A DNA stretch of 64,000 nt from an uncultured Lachnospiraceae bacterium (GTDB lineage: Bacteria; Bacillota; Clostridia; Lachnospirales; Lachnospiraceae): the NCBI GenBank assembly GCA_947630875.1, contig CANRJG010000001.1, positions 1 through 64,000 on the forward strand, written 5' to 3'. Positions 45,498 to 53,867 of the stretch are shown piece by piece. The position numbers and the translations under genes were made by a program. Under the pieces are notes generated by a model. It made no database searches. It worked only from the letters and a program-made list of their open reading frames with translations, and was not told the DNA's origin. Positions within the stretch are counted from its first letter, which is position 1, and the number at the start of each line of letters is the position of its first letter.

Positions 45498-47834
45498 CTA
45501 CTCCAGTCCTTTCAGTGCCAGTGCATTTGTCTGCAGCTCTTTCAGCATACAGTAAGTTCCGTTCAGCCGCATCAGTTCTTCATGGGTCCCCTGCTCCGTG
45601 ATTTTTCCATGTTCCAGTACAATCAGATAATCCGCATCCCGCAGCGTGGAAAGCCGGTGGGCGATGGAAAGCGTCGTCCTGTTTTTGGACAGGGCCGCCA
45701 GGGAAGTCTGAATCGCCCGTTCCGTTTCCGTATCCACAGAGGCGGTTGCTTCATCCAGAATCAGTATCTTTGGATCCGCCAGCACCGCCCGGGCAATGGA
45801 CAGCCGCTGCCGTTCTCCGCCGGAAAGGTTTCTGCCCGAAGCGCCGATGACGGTATCATACCCATCCGGCAGTTTGCAGATGAAATCATGGGCGCTGGCC
45901 AGTTTCGCCGCCGCAATAATTTCCTCCCTGGTAGCCTCCGGTTTGGCGTAAGCGATATTTTCGGCAATGGTTCCGATGAAAATATAGGTTTCCTGGGAAA
46001 CCATCGCGATATTCTTCCGCAGGGATTTCAGGGAAATATCCCGGATATCCACGCCGTCAATGCGGATACTGCCTTTGTCCACCTCGTACATCCGGGAAAT
46101 GATATTCACCAGCGTGGTCTTGCCTGCGCCGCTGCGGCCCACAATGCCCAGCATGGATCCGGCAGGCACTTTGAAACTGAAATCCTCAAATACCGGAATG
46201 TTGGGTTCATAGCCAAAACAAACGTTTCTCAGTTCTATTTCGCCTCTTGCATGATCCAGTTCCAGCGCATCCGGCGCATCTGTAATCTGGGGCTGGGCAT
46301 CGATGATTTCAAACAGACGCTCCGCCGCGTTCATGGAATCCACCCACTGGCGGAAAATCCGCACCAGATCCTGAATAGGTCGGTTCATCTGCGCCACGTA
46401 ACCGATGAAGGTCAGCAGCAGGCCATAGGAAATATACTCCGTTCTGAGCACCAGATACGCGCCGACAGCCCAGATGAACAGTGTGGACATTTCCTCTACA
46501 AAGGAATAGGAAGCGTTGAACAAAGCGGAAAATTTTGTAATATCCACCTCCGCGTCCTGCACTTTCTGGTTTGTATTTTCAAATTTTTTGATTTCTTCCG
46601 GTTCCTTGCCGAAAACCTTCACCACCCGGGCGCCGGTAATATTGTCATTTAACGCAGTATTCAATCTTCGCTCCGCTCTGTGCCGTTTTCCGAACAGCAC
46701 ATGCAGCCGGGGCCGGATCTTTGCGCTCATAAATACCGTCAGCGGCAGCAGCAAAAGAGAAGCAAGGGCCAGCTTCACATCCAGAGAAAACATAATGACC
46801 ACGGTGGAAACCAGCGTAAAAATATTGATAATGCATCCCGGCATCTCATCCACAATCAGGCGGCTGACGATATTGGCGTCCTGCAGGACGCGGACCATCA
46901 GCGTTCCGGTCTGGGCGTTCTGAAAATACCGCAGTTCCAGCTCCCCCATGGATGCAAACACATCGTTTCTGAGCGTCATAATGACATGGTTAGAAATCAC
47001 CGCATTCAGCAGATTCTGCAGAATGGAAATCACCATAATCAGAAATTTCGCGGCAGCCATGCCCAGCACCACCAGTCCCAGTGCCAGAATGAATCGATTC
47101 CCCTGAATATGCAGGGTCTTTAAGATCGCCGGATCTCTGCTCATGATCTGATCGTAAAGCACCGTTCCGGACAGGTACGGCCAGACCAGATTGCAGGCAG
47201 CCACCGCGACATAACACAAAAACACCAGCATTAGCCGGAATCTGTGGGGTTTCAGATAGGAAAACAGACGCAGTGATACCGGCAGATGTTCCCGGGACCG
47301 CAATTTTTTCTCTGTCTCCGCCGTTTCCTCCGGCGCATCTTCCCCGGGTCTGCGGGCCGCGGCATCCGGGCGTCTTCTTCTGCGTCCGCGCTCGCCTTCC
47401 GTTTCCGCACCTGTCTGTGGATGTTTCAGCTGGGTGAAAGCTGCGGTCAGCTGCAGCATTTCCCCATACCGCGCAATCGTAAAATAAGAAAGCACTTCCG
47501 TAGTTCTGCCCTCGCAGTACATCAGCCCGGTTCGAATCTGGGAACTGAGCTTCAGCGCGTCCAGATCTTCCAGCGGGATTTTACGGATTTCATGTTCCGA
47601 AACATCCGTTTTTTCTTCGGGCGCTTCCCCCAGGCTCCCGGAAACAAATACATTGCCGGGGTTGACTTTTCCGTCGATAATCACCAGCATTTCCTTTGTC
47701 AGCAGCAGATAGCTTTTCACAAAGGCGCAGTCTTTGTTCATGTCCGGGCAGGCAAACGCGATGATCTGCCCTTCGGCAATGCCCAGTGATTGTACTGTTT
47801 CTGCCAGTTTTTTCGGCAGCGGTTTTTTATCCAT
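45498..47834 (-). CDS. ABC exporter half-transporter with extra N-terminal domain
   Basis: 778 residues. N-terminal ~130 residues form a PH-like domain (VKSYLLLTKEMLVIIDGKV, SYFTIARYGEMLQ), then a charged linker (GRRRRRPDAAARRPGEDAP). Six spans precede a nucleotide-binding domain: Walker A VGRSGAGKTTLVN, signature LSGGERQRLSIARA, Walker B ILILDEATASVD, switch His in IAHRLSTL. ATG at 47834 is used because GGAG is seven bases upstream; in-frame starts at 47849 and 47846 lie over that site. It overlaps the propeller gene stop by eight bases. With the downstream half-transporter it should form a heterodimeric exporter; the cargo is unknown. Confidence 0.88.
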   Translation of the reverse strand: MDKKPLPKKLAETVQSLGIAEGQIIAFACPDMNKDCAFVKSYLLLTKEMLVIIDGKVNPGNVFVSGSLGEAPEEKTDVSEHEIRKIPLEDLDALKLSSQIRTGLMYCEGRTTEVLSYFTIARYGEMLQLTAAFTQLKHPQTGAETEGERGRRRRRPDAAARRPGEDAPEETAETEKKLRSREHLPVSLRLFSYLKPHRFRLMLVFLCYVAVAACNLVWPYLSGTVLYDQIMSRDPAILKTLHIQGNRFILALGLVVLGMAAAKFLIMVISILQNLLNAVISNHVIMTLRNDVFASMGELELRYFQNAQTGTLMVRVLQDANIVSRLIVDEMPGCIINIFTLVSTVVIMFSLDVKLALASLLLLPLTVFMSAKIRPRLHVLFGKRHRAERRLNTALNDNITGARVVKVFGKEPEEIKKFENTNQKVQDAEVDITKFSALFNASYSFVEEMSTLFIWAVGAYLVLRTEYISYGLLLTFIGYVAQMNRPIQDLVRIFRQWVDSMNAAERLFEIIDAQPQITDAPDALELDHARGEIELRNVCFGYEPNIPVFEDFSFKVPAGSMLGIVGRSGAGKTTLVNIISRMYEVDKGSIRIDGVDIRDISLKSLRKNIAMVSQETYIFIGTIAENIAYAKPEATREEIIAAAKLASAHDFICKLPDGYDTVIGASGRNLSGGERQRLSIARAVLADPKILILDEATASVDTETERAIQTSLAALSKNRTTLSIAHRLSTLRDADYLIVLEHGKITEQGTHEELMRLNGTYCMLKELQTNALALKGLE

Positions 47835-49653
47835 TCTGTTCTCCATCATCAATATCCACGCGCAGGATCTGCATCCTGCTTTCCGTCAGCTTCACATCCG
47901 CGTCCGGAAGATTTCCCAGATCGCCCCATTTGCCGCAGTCCTCCAGCGTATTAAAAGGAAGGCTGGTCTTGGAAGCAAACAGGATCCGCTGCACCGTGCA
48001 GACGGAATTGCTGAATGCAAAGTTTTGTTTCTGCGTCTTTGCGCCCTGCCGGAAACAGATGCTAAACTGATTTCTGATACAGGAAGCTTCGATTTCCAGT
48101 TCTATCTCTTCGTCCGGACGATAGTCGGTAAAATGATCATATCTTCCGCCGTTTTTTACAATCAGTTCCTTTTTGTGATTGAACACCAGACGTATCGGAT
48201 TCCTTCCGCCTGCGTCTTCAAAATCAATGGTATATGCGGTTTTTTCACTGCGAATACACAGTGCCACCCGCAAAACCGTCCGAAAGCTCCGGTATTCGGG
48301 CATGATGCGCATCGCCCGGCACCGGTCAAAAGGATCGGCGTCATAAAGCGTCAGGGCCATATGGCCGTCCCGGTCTTCCATCCGCACCGGCGACCAAGCA
48401 GGAATGTACAGATTCCAGTCCGGCGGAAGACTCCCATCACTGTATGCGGAAAAATCCTCATGGATTTCTTCCGTTTCAAAAGCCGTCACCGGAAGCGCCG
48501 TAGCGCTGGTCCACACATCCTCTTTGTTCACGGTATAAACCAGATGCAGCCTGCCGTCCGCCGGACGGGGATTGGCCTCTACAATGCCGCGGATATACTG
48601 CGGTCCCAGATTTTTATAAAGTCCGGCATATTTGTGGGGCGAAACCTCCGGCGTAATTGCATACAGATCATAAAAATCCCTTCCGTTTTCCCCGGTCGTC
48701 ACCGCAATCGGCCAGCGGTGCGCACTGTCCGTCGTGGGATTGTAGCACAGGGCGTATCGTCCGTCGGCGGTACGTTCTCCCCAGACCTTTCCGGTAGAAG
48801 TTTCCAGAGAATATACGGTCTGCAGCGGTTCCCAGTGCTCGCCTTTGTCCCGGCTGGACGTCACCAGCGACTTTTTATATACAGCGGTCACTGTTTCATC
48901 CGGCAGCGTAAAATAGCAGAAGGCCTCCGCCCCCGGCTGGGTAAACGCTTCTTTGTGCAGCCGTTCTTCTTCCCACATCTGCGCCGTCACCAGACGGTTG
49001 TCCAGTAATTCCCTGCAGCCTTTCACAAAGCCTGCATCCGCCGCTTTTGTATAAAGCAGAATCTGCGGCGCCGCCGTTTCATCAAATCCTGCTTCGGTAT
49101 TAATCCGCAGAAAATACATGGGTGAAAAACTGTGATCCGGATAGATTTCCCGTACCACCCGGCCCACGCCATAGCCGTTGTTGGGAGCCACCGTATGTTC
49201 CGGGGCAATGCCGTAAAAACCGGTGGCCAGCAGCCGCTTGTCTTTCGTTACATAAAAACTCATCCGCTGGTGCATCACACACCCCACGTATTCCTCCCGC
49301 AATGCTTCTTTGCAGGGTCCCGTATAATACCTTGCAGGCACGGAAAGCGGCGGGAACAGTTCCACCGGCTTTGCCCAGCGGTACCCGTCCGCAGACCAGG
49401 TCAGCATGGTTTTGGAAGGGGGCACATGCTCGCTGACCGGATCCGTCAGATAGTCCACCCAGTATTCCCCGTTCCAATAACAGATCATCGCCGCGTGATT
49501 ATACGTCCAGCCGTTTCCGTCCGTGGCTGTCGCCGGATTCTTCGAAGCCCGGGCAATCTGAATACAATGGGTGCCCTTTGCATGGGGCAGACCGCCATCC
49601 TGCAGACGCACATCCGCTTTCTGTCTGTTATGTACCTGTATAATCTCCTGCAT
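47827..49653 (-). CDS. Sialidase-fold (Asp-box) propeller protein of unknown function
   Basis: 608 residues, no signal peptide. The N-terminal 390 residues read as a six-bladed propeller with Asp-box-like motifs (WSADGYRW near 90; SSRDKGEHW near 265) and conserved loops HQRMSFYVTKDKRLL and VYTVNKEDVWTS. The C-terminal ~200 residues are a beta-sandwich (HMALTLYDADPFDRCRAMRI, TAYTIDFEDAGGRN) of lectin/laminin-G type. Related proteins are annotated as exo-sialidases, but the GH33 Arg-triad phrase (FRIP) was not found, so sialidase activity is doubtful. ATG at 49653 follows GGAGG. It heads an operon with an ABC exporter and DUF1854. Confidence 0.7.
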   Translation of the reverse strand: MQEIIQVHNRQKADVRLQDGGLPHAKGTHCIQIARASKNPATATDGNGWTYNHAAMICYWNGEYWVDYLTDPVSEHVPPSKTMLTWSADGYRWAKPVELFPPLSVPARYYTGPCKEALREEYVGCVMHQRMSFYVTKDKRLLATGFYGIAPEHTVAPNNGYGVGRVVREIYPDHSFSPMYFLRINTEAGFDETAAPQILLYTKAADAGFVKGCRELLDNRLVTAQMWEEERLHKEAFTQPGAEAFCYFTLPDETVTAVYKKSLVTSSRDKGEHWEPLQTVYSLETSTGKVWGERTADGRYALCYNPTTDSAHRWPIAVTTGENGRDFYDLYAITPEVSPHKYAGLYKNLGPQYIRGIVEANPRPADGRLHLVYTVNKEDVWTSATALPVTAFETEEIHEDFSAYSDGSLPPDWNLYIPAWSPVRMEDRDGHMALTLYDADPFDRCRAMRIMPEYRSFRTVLRVALCIRSEKTAYTIDFEDAGGRNPIRLVFNHKKELIVKNGGRYDHFTDYRPDEEIELEIEASCIRNQFSICFRQGAKTQKQNFAFSNSVCTVQRILFASKTSLPFNTLEDCGKWGDLGNLPDADVKLTESRMQILRVDIDDGEQNG

Positions 49654-49663
49654 CGTATCCTCC

Positions 49664-49702
49664 AAAAATCAAACAGCCACCTGCCGCATCGAGGCAGGTG
49701 GC
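49664..49702 (-). terminator. Terminator of the NlpC/P60 gene
   Basis: GCCACCTGCC and GGCAGGTGGC form a perfect ten-base stem (49676-49685 with 49693-49702), followed on the minus strand by TGTTTGATTTTT. It ends 11 bases before the start codon of the propeller gene, so that operon has no room for its own promoter after it; read-through may feed it. Confidence 0.85.
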
Positions 49703-49721
49703 CCAAATATGAATTTCTTGC

Positions 49722-51209
49722 TTAGTAGTACCTTACGAATTTATAAGGCGTCGCATATCTGTAATTGGATGTACAGATACCGAGACTGGAGGAAGCCGCA
49801 TGTACAACTTGTCCGCCGCCAATATAAATTGCTACGTGGTAGACCCTTCCGCCGCTGGCGTAGAAGACCAGATCTCCCGGCTGCAGTTCGCCTTCCGCAA
49901 CAGAATATCCGCCCGACGACTGGGAAGCCGCTGTCCGGCCGGATACGGAAACACCGCAGTCCGCCATGACCGACTGAACAAAGCCCGAGCAATCCGCGCC
50001 GTTGGTCAGGCTGGTGCCGCCCCACGCGTAAGGATTACCAATAAACTGCTGCGCGTAATTTGCAATCTGCTGACCCTTGGAAGCGTTGCTGTAAGACGCT
50101 GCGCTGTTGTAGGACTTCGAACTGCTTCCTTCGTTCTTTTTGGAAGAAGAACTAGAACTGCTGCTGCGGTTGCTGCCGCTCTGCGAACGGGACGCCGCTG
50201 CCGCACGCTGTGCCGCTGCCTGACGAGCCGCTTCTGCTTCCGCAGCCGCCTGACGCGCACGCTCCGCCGCCTCTCTTTCTTCCTCTGCCAGCTGATCGGC
50301 ATAGGACTCTGCAAGTACCGCGTAATGTTCTGCCTCAGATGCAAATTTCGTCGTCTTCTCCGTAGGGTCACCCTCTGCGATGGTCCGCGCGCGCTGCGCA
50401 GCTGTCGCAGCCTCCCGCGCCGCCTCATATGCAGAGGAGGATGCGGAGGAGTATTTCGCGATGGAAGCAAGGTAAGCCGCTTCTTCCGAAGCCAGGCGGG
50501 TTGCCTCCTCATTCTTGGATTCCGCTGTTTCCATCGAAACCTGAATGTCGATGTACTGCGTCAGAACATATCCTGTCGCATCACCATACCGGACCTTCGT
50601 CCACTCTCCCTCTTCGGAAAGCACTTCACAGGTATCTTCCTGGGGCATCACATCCACCACCGTCGCCTCTTTGCTGGCGGAAGAACGGATATTCAGCGCA
50701 TCCGCCTTTACCGTTCCGGTTTTTTTCGCGATCTGCTCTGCCAGTGCTTCCGCGCTTTTGCCGAAGAGCACATATTCTTTCATGACATATCCTGTGACTG
50801 TACCGGAGGTAATCTTGTACCAGTCGCCTACCACGCCGGTGATATTGGCCGCGGAATTGTTCTGCAGCTTTCCCACCACCTCGCTGTTTGTATCAGGCTC
50901 CTTGCGCACATTCAGATATCCATCCACCTGTGCAATCACTATGGTTCTGTATTCTTCCCGGACTTGTGACACGGTGGCCACCAGATCCGTATCAATAATC
51001 GCTTTTACATATTCCTCAACTGCATTGGTCACGCCGACGCTCGGCAGACTTGAATCTGTGGTACAATAGCTGTCGATCAGAGAAGAAATTCCGATCGAAG
51101 GGTACTCCGACGACTTTACAGTATCAGCGGCATATGCGCCGAATGAACTGCACAGAACACCCGCAGCCGTAAGAATACCGCAAACAGTTCTCAAGGTCAG
51201 TTTTCTCAT
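49722..51209 (-). CDS. Secreted SH3b/NlpC-P60 cell-wall endopeptidase
   Basis: 495 residues. Signal peptide (LRTVCGILTAAGVLCSSFGAYAA) then two bacterial SH3 domains (about 95-160 GYLNVRKEPDTNSEVVG; about 168-225 ALNIRSSASKEATVVD), an Ala/Glu-rich coiled-coil (about 230-335), a Ser-rich linker, and a C-terminal NlpC/P60 domain: catalytic Cys in NGADCSGFVQS, His in RVYHVAIYIG, third residue in GGQVVHAASS. Such proteins cut the stem peptide between D-Glu and the diamino acid. ATG at 51209 is used because GGGAGG is just upstream; the frame extends 12 codons further. It has a strong promoter and terminator of its own. Confidence 0.92.
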   Translation of the reverse strand: MRKLTLRTVCGILTAAGVLCSSFGAYAADTVKSSEYPSIGISSLIDSYCTTDSSLPSVGVTNAVEEYVKAIIDTDLVATVSQVREEYRTIVIAQVDGYLNVRKEPDTNSEVVGKLQNNSAANITGVVGDWYKITSGTVTGYVMKEYVLFGKSAEALAEQIAKKTGTVKADALNIRSSASKEATVVDVMPQEDTCEVLSEEGEWTKVRYGDATGYVLTQYIDIQVSMETAESKNEEATRLASEEAAYLASIAKYSSASSSAYEAAREAATAAQRARTIAEGDPTEKTTKFASEAEHYAVLAESYADQLAEEEREAAERARQAAAEAEAARQAAAQRAAAASRSQSGSNRSSSSSSSSKKNEGSSSKSYNSAASYSNASKGQQIANYAQQFIGNPYAWGGTSLTNGADCSGFVQSVMADCGVSVSGRTAASQSSGGYSVAEGELQPGDLVFYASGGRVYHVAIYIGGGQVVHAASSSLGICTSNYRYATPYKFVRYY

Positions 51210-51272
51210 ACCTGCCTCCCAAAAGGTTTCAACAGTATCTTCCATAATTCGAATAAAAGGGACATCCCCAAT

Positions 51273-51301
51273 ATCTTAGCATACCCAAAATCATTTGTCA
51301 A
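51273..51301 (-). promoter_or_regulatory. Sigma-A promoter of the NlpC/P60 gene
   Basis: Perfect TTGACA (51301-51296), 17-base spacer, TAAGAT (51278-51273). A short GGGA/TCCC dyad lies at the predicted start of the transcript (51259-51268). Confidence 0.85.
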
Positions 51302-51327
51302 ATTTATGTATAAATTCCATACAACGG

Positions 51328-51356
51328 TTGATTTCGGAAAAAATCCATGCTACAGT
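51328..51356 (+). promoter_or_regulatory. Candidate promoter of the SDR gene
   Basis: TTGATT (51328-51333) and TACAGT (51351-51356) with a 17-base spacer, 57 bases before the start codon. The -10 is imperfect. Confidence 0.5.
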
Positions 51357-51412
51357 TTGCCCATACGGAATATACACCGGACAAAATCTCAGACAGAAAC
51401 GGAGAATGTATC

Positions 51413-52147
51413 ATGAACGCAAGGGTTGCCGTCGTTACCGGCGCCTCCAGGGGCATCGGTAAAGAAATCGCCGCCAAACTGGCCGCCGAAGGCTGCCATC
51501 TGATCTTAAACTGCAAATCCAGCGGTCCTCTCTTAACAGAGTATGCAGCGCAGCTTTCAAAGCGTTACGGCATCCGCTGCAAAAACGTGATTGGCGACAT
51601 TTCCCTGCCTGCCACCTGCGCACAGATTGCCGCGGCCGCAGAAAGCTTCGGCCGTCTCGACCTGCTTATCCACAATGCAGGCATCAGCAAAACCGGTTTG
51701 CTGCAGGATCTTCCGGAATCCGCGTGGAATGAACTGCTGTCCGTCAATTTAAGCTCCTGCTATCAGCTGTGCCGGCATCTTACACCCATGATGATCACGC
51801 AGAAATCCGGAAAAATTCTCTTTATCTCCTCCGTCTGGGGCCTTCGCGGCGCCTCCTGTGAAGTCGCCTATTCCGCATGCAAAGGCGGCGTCAACGCATT
51901 TACCAAAGCGCTGGCAAAGGAGCTGGCGCCTTCCGGCATCGCAGTCAATGCCCTGGCCTGCGGCATGATCGATACGGAAATGAACACAGCATATTCCGAA
52001 GCGGAAAAACAGGCCATCGCCGAAGAAATCCCGGCAGGCCGCATCGCCGCCCCAGAAGAAGCGGCACAGATGGCGCTGCTGCTTTTAAAAGCGCCTTCGT
52101 ATCTCACCGCACAGGTGATTGCCTTTGACGGCGGCTGGCAGTCATAA
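51413..52147 (+). CDS. FabG-like short-chain dehydrogenase/reductase
   Basis: 244 residues. Classical SDR: nucleotide-binding TGASRGIGKEI, NAG motif in LIHNAGISKTG, catalytic Ser in ILFISSVWG, and Tyr/Lys in YSACKGG, with the ending AQVIAFDGGW. These match 3-oxoacyl-ACP reductase-type enzymes using NADPH. It is a lone plus-strand gene, not in a fatty-acid cluster, so the acyl-ACP substrate is not certain; other 3-keto or 3-hydroxy substrates are possible. ATG at 51413 has GGAG upstream; the frame is open 22 codons earlier without RBS. It converges on the DUF362 gene, nine bases apart, with no clear terminator between. Confidence 0.85.
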   Translation: MNARVAVVTGASRGIGKEIAAKLAAEGCHLILNCKSSGPLLTEYAAQLSKRYGIRCKNVIGDISLPATCAQIAAAAESFGRLDLLIHNAGISKTGLLQDLPESAWNELLSVNLSSCYQLCRHLTPMMITQKSGKILFISSVWGLRGASCEVAYSACKGGVNAFTKALAKELAPSGIAVNALACGMIDTEMNTAYSEAEKQAIAEEIPAGRIAAPEEAAQMALLLLKAPSYLTAQVIAFDGGWQS

Positions 52148-52156
52148 ACGATCCTT

Positions 52157-53020
52157 CTACACTTCTTTCAACGTATACGTTCTGGAGCCCAGTCCAAGGG
52201 CGGCGGCTGTTTCAATAGTATGCACGCCGTTTCTGCTCTCAATCCGTTCCAGCAGATGCTTTTGTCCGGGATCCTCCGTGGCGGCATACACCAGATCCAG
52301 ACAGGCCTGGTCAATGGCCACCGGATCTTCCGATATCAAAATGCCGATATCCTGCATACAGGGGTCTTCCGCCACCTCGCAGCAGTCACAGTCCACGGAC
52401 ATATTTTTCATTACATTCACATACACGGCATTGCCGTGGAAATACTGCATCACAGACCCGGCCGCTTCCGCCATGGATTCCAGAAAAGCGTCATGATCCG
52501 CAGACCAGAAAGCGTCTGGATCTCCCGCGCCATGGATATAAGCCTTTCCATAGGAAGAGGCAAGTCCGATGGACAGCTGCTTCAGCGCGCCTCCGTAGCC
52601 GCCCATAGGATGTCCTTTGAAATGGGAAAGCACCAGCAGCCCGTCATAATTCGTCAAATGGCTCCCCACATAATTTTTCTGCAAATGTTTTCCGCCCGGT
52701 ACCGCAAGTTCCAGATCCGGCGCCTCCGCATCCAGAATATCTACCGTAAAATATTTTGTCCACTCGTGATCTTCCAGCAGCTTTAAATGCCGCTTCGTGG
52801 TATTGCGGGCGCCTTCATAGGCCGTATTGCACTCGGTGACCGTCGCCTGCAGCCGGTCAATGACGGGTTTCCAGAACGCCGGACGCAGATAATTTTGGTT
52901 GCCTGCCTCGCCGGTGTGTACCTTGGCGGCCACCCGTCCTTCCAGTTTTTTTCCAAGTTTATCGTACAGTGCCGCGACTTCTTCTCCAGTAATTTTTTTT
53001 GAAAAATATACGACAGACAT
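52157..53020 (-). CDS. DUF362 domain protein
   Basis: 287 residues. The DUF362 pattern is visible: KVHTGEAGNQNYLRP near residue 30, LTNYDGLLVLSHFKGHPMGG near 120, GGALKQLSIGLAS, and the Cys-containing SVDCDCCEVAEDPCMQDIG near 215 with DPVAIDQACLD after it. DUF362 proteins are often next to or fused with ferredoxin domains and may be iron-sulfur proteins; the function is not established. No ferredoxin domain is present. ATG at 53020 is chosen because AGGAGGGAG lies upstream; the open frame continues 69 codons further through a hairpin and repeat without RBS. Confidence 0.8.
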   Translation of the reverse strand: MSVVYFSKKITGEEVAALYDKLGKKLEGRVAAKVHTGEAGNQNYLRPAFWKPVIDRLQATVTECNTAYEGARNTTKRHLKLLEDHEWTKYFTVDILDAEAPDLELAVPGGKHLQKNYVGSHLTNYDGLLVLSHFKGHPMGGYGGALKQLSIGLASSYGKAYIHGAGDPDAFWSADHDAFLESMAEAAGSVMQYFHGNAVYVNVMKNMSVDCDCCEVAEDPCMQDIGILISEDPVAIDQACLDLVYAATEDPGQKHLLERIESRNGVHTIETAAALGLGSRTYTLKEV

Positions 53021-53075
53021 CTTTGCTCCCTCCTTGTACAGCAACGCCTTTAAAAGCCGTTCTTTCCCGTTAAAA

Positions 53076-53129
53076 AAAGTAATTACGGATTGTTTCGCTG
53101 CTTCGCAGCTCTCACAATCATAGTATAAA
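53076..53129. repeat. Dispersed repeat copy 2 (AAAAGTAATTACGGATTGTT...)
   Basis: The opening matches copy 1 at 20287-20326 over about 27 bases with three differences; this copy has about 16 extra bases forming GCTGC/GCAGC. On the minus strand it folds as GATTGT...ACAATC around that inner stem and is followed by CGTAATTAC and seven Ts, so it could act as a terminator or attenuator ahead of the DUF362 gene. Confidence 0.5.
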
Positions 53130-53130
53130 A

Positions 53131-53166
53131 CAAAAGCGAAATAACGGCAATCGCTATTTCGCTTTG
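53131..53166 (-). terminator. Terminator of hsp20
   Basis: GCGAAATA (53136-53143) pairs with TATTTCGC (53155-53162), extended outward by CAAA/TTTG, and on the minus strand is followed by TTTTGTTTTAT. It lies about 45 bases after the hsp20 stop. Confidence 0.85.
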
Positions 53167-53210
53167 TTCTGTGTTTTTTGTGAGGATTCTGTGATAACCC
53201 TCTTTTCGTA

Positions 53211-53648
53211 TTATCCTTCGATGGCAATGTATTTCTTTTCCGGAACGGAAGCCTTCGCCTCTTTTTTCGGGACGGTCAGATTCAGTACCCCGTTGGTAAA
53301 GGAAGCCTTGATATCCTCGTCTGTGATTTCATCTCCGACATAAAAGCTTCTCTGCACCTGTCCGACGTAGCGTTCTTTGCGGATGTATCTCTCATCCTTG
53401 CTCTTTTCCTCTTTGTCTTCGCTGTGCTTTGCACTGATGGTCAGGTATCCTTCGGAAAGTTCTACCTTCACATCATTCTTGTCATAACCCGGCAGGTCCA
53501 GAGCGATTTCATAAGAATCTTTCTTTTCTTTGACGTCGGCGTTCATCGCCACGCTCCTGTTCCTCTGTTTGTAACTGGTTGCGGGGAAAAAGAAGTCGTC
53601 AAACATATCCTCCACAAAATTATCTGAAAAAACACTCGGCATTAACAT
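53211..53648 (-). CDS. Small heat shock protein, Hsp20/alpha-crystallin family
   Basis: 145 residues. ATP-independent holdase that binds unfolding proteins. The alpha-crystallin domain runs from about residue 38 to 130 (YEIALDLPGYDKNDVKVEL, GYLTISAKHSEDKEEKSKD, RSFYVGDEITDEDIKASF, NGVLNLTVPKKE), ending in a C-terminal I-x-I-like extension KKYIAIEG. The start ATG at 53648 follows GGAGG. The promoter at 53725-53754 overlaps a CIRCE-like operator, indicating control by HrcA. It is a single-gene unit with its own terminator. Confidence 0.95.
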   Translation of the reverse strand: MLMPSVFSDNFVEDMFDDFFFPATSYKQRNRSVAMNADVKEKKDSYEIALDLPGYDKNDVKVELSEGYLTISAKHSEDKEEKSKDERYIRKERYVGQVQRSFYVGDEITDEDIKASFTNGVLNLTVPKKEAKASVPEKKYIAIEG

Positions 53649-53724
53649 GGTTCATTCCTCCATTCATGATGAATTAATATATACAGCCTTTGCTTTCCTG
53701 TGCCTCTTGCTCTAGCTGTTATAT

Positions 53725-53754
53725 GTATAATAGCACATTTATTAGCAATGTCAA
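53725..53754 (-). promoter_or_regulatory. Sigma-A promoter of hsp20
   Basis: Perfect TTGACA at 53754-53749. The -10 is TATTAT at 53732-53727 (16-base spacer) or TTATAC at 53730-53725 (18-base spacer). The -35 lies inside the CIRCE-like element, so bound repressor would block polymerase. Confidence 0.8.
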
Positions 53755-53768
53755 CCGTTGAGTGCTAA
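53742..53768. promoter_or_regulatory. CIRCE-like operator (HrcA site)
   Basis: TTAGCAATG - nine bases - GAGTGCTAA on the plus strand. The consensus is TTAGCACTC-N9-GAGTGCTAA: the hsp20-distal half is perfect and the other half matches at seven of nine positions. The nine-base spacer is exactly as in CIRCE. Confidence 0.8.
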
Positions 53769-53867
53769 TTTTTCTGTGAAGTTTCTGTGAACTTCTTTTT
53801 TATTGTTCCCTCCTCATTGTTTCCGGATTTTCCGGTTTTATTCCGGTTTCAAAAAACAATATGCATT

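Noticed and set aside
47734..49008. 424-codon plus-strand open frame
   Set aside because: Antisense to the propeller gene; no RBS or recognisable domain.
47827..49653. True GH33 sialidase
   Set aside because: Asp boxes are present but the FRIP/Arg-triad phrases and a signal peptide are not, so only the fold is claimed.
53778..53801. Perfect plus-strand terminator (GAAGTT/AACTTC plus T-run)
   Set aside because: No plus-strand gene lies upstream, and on the minus strand the tract after the stem is not T-rich. It may be chance or block antisense transcription; not called as a terminator.
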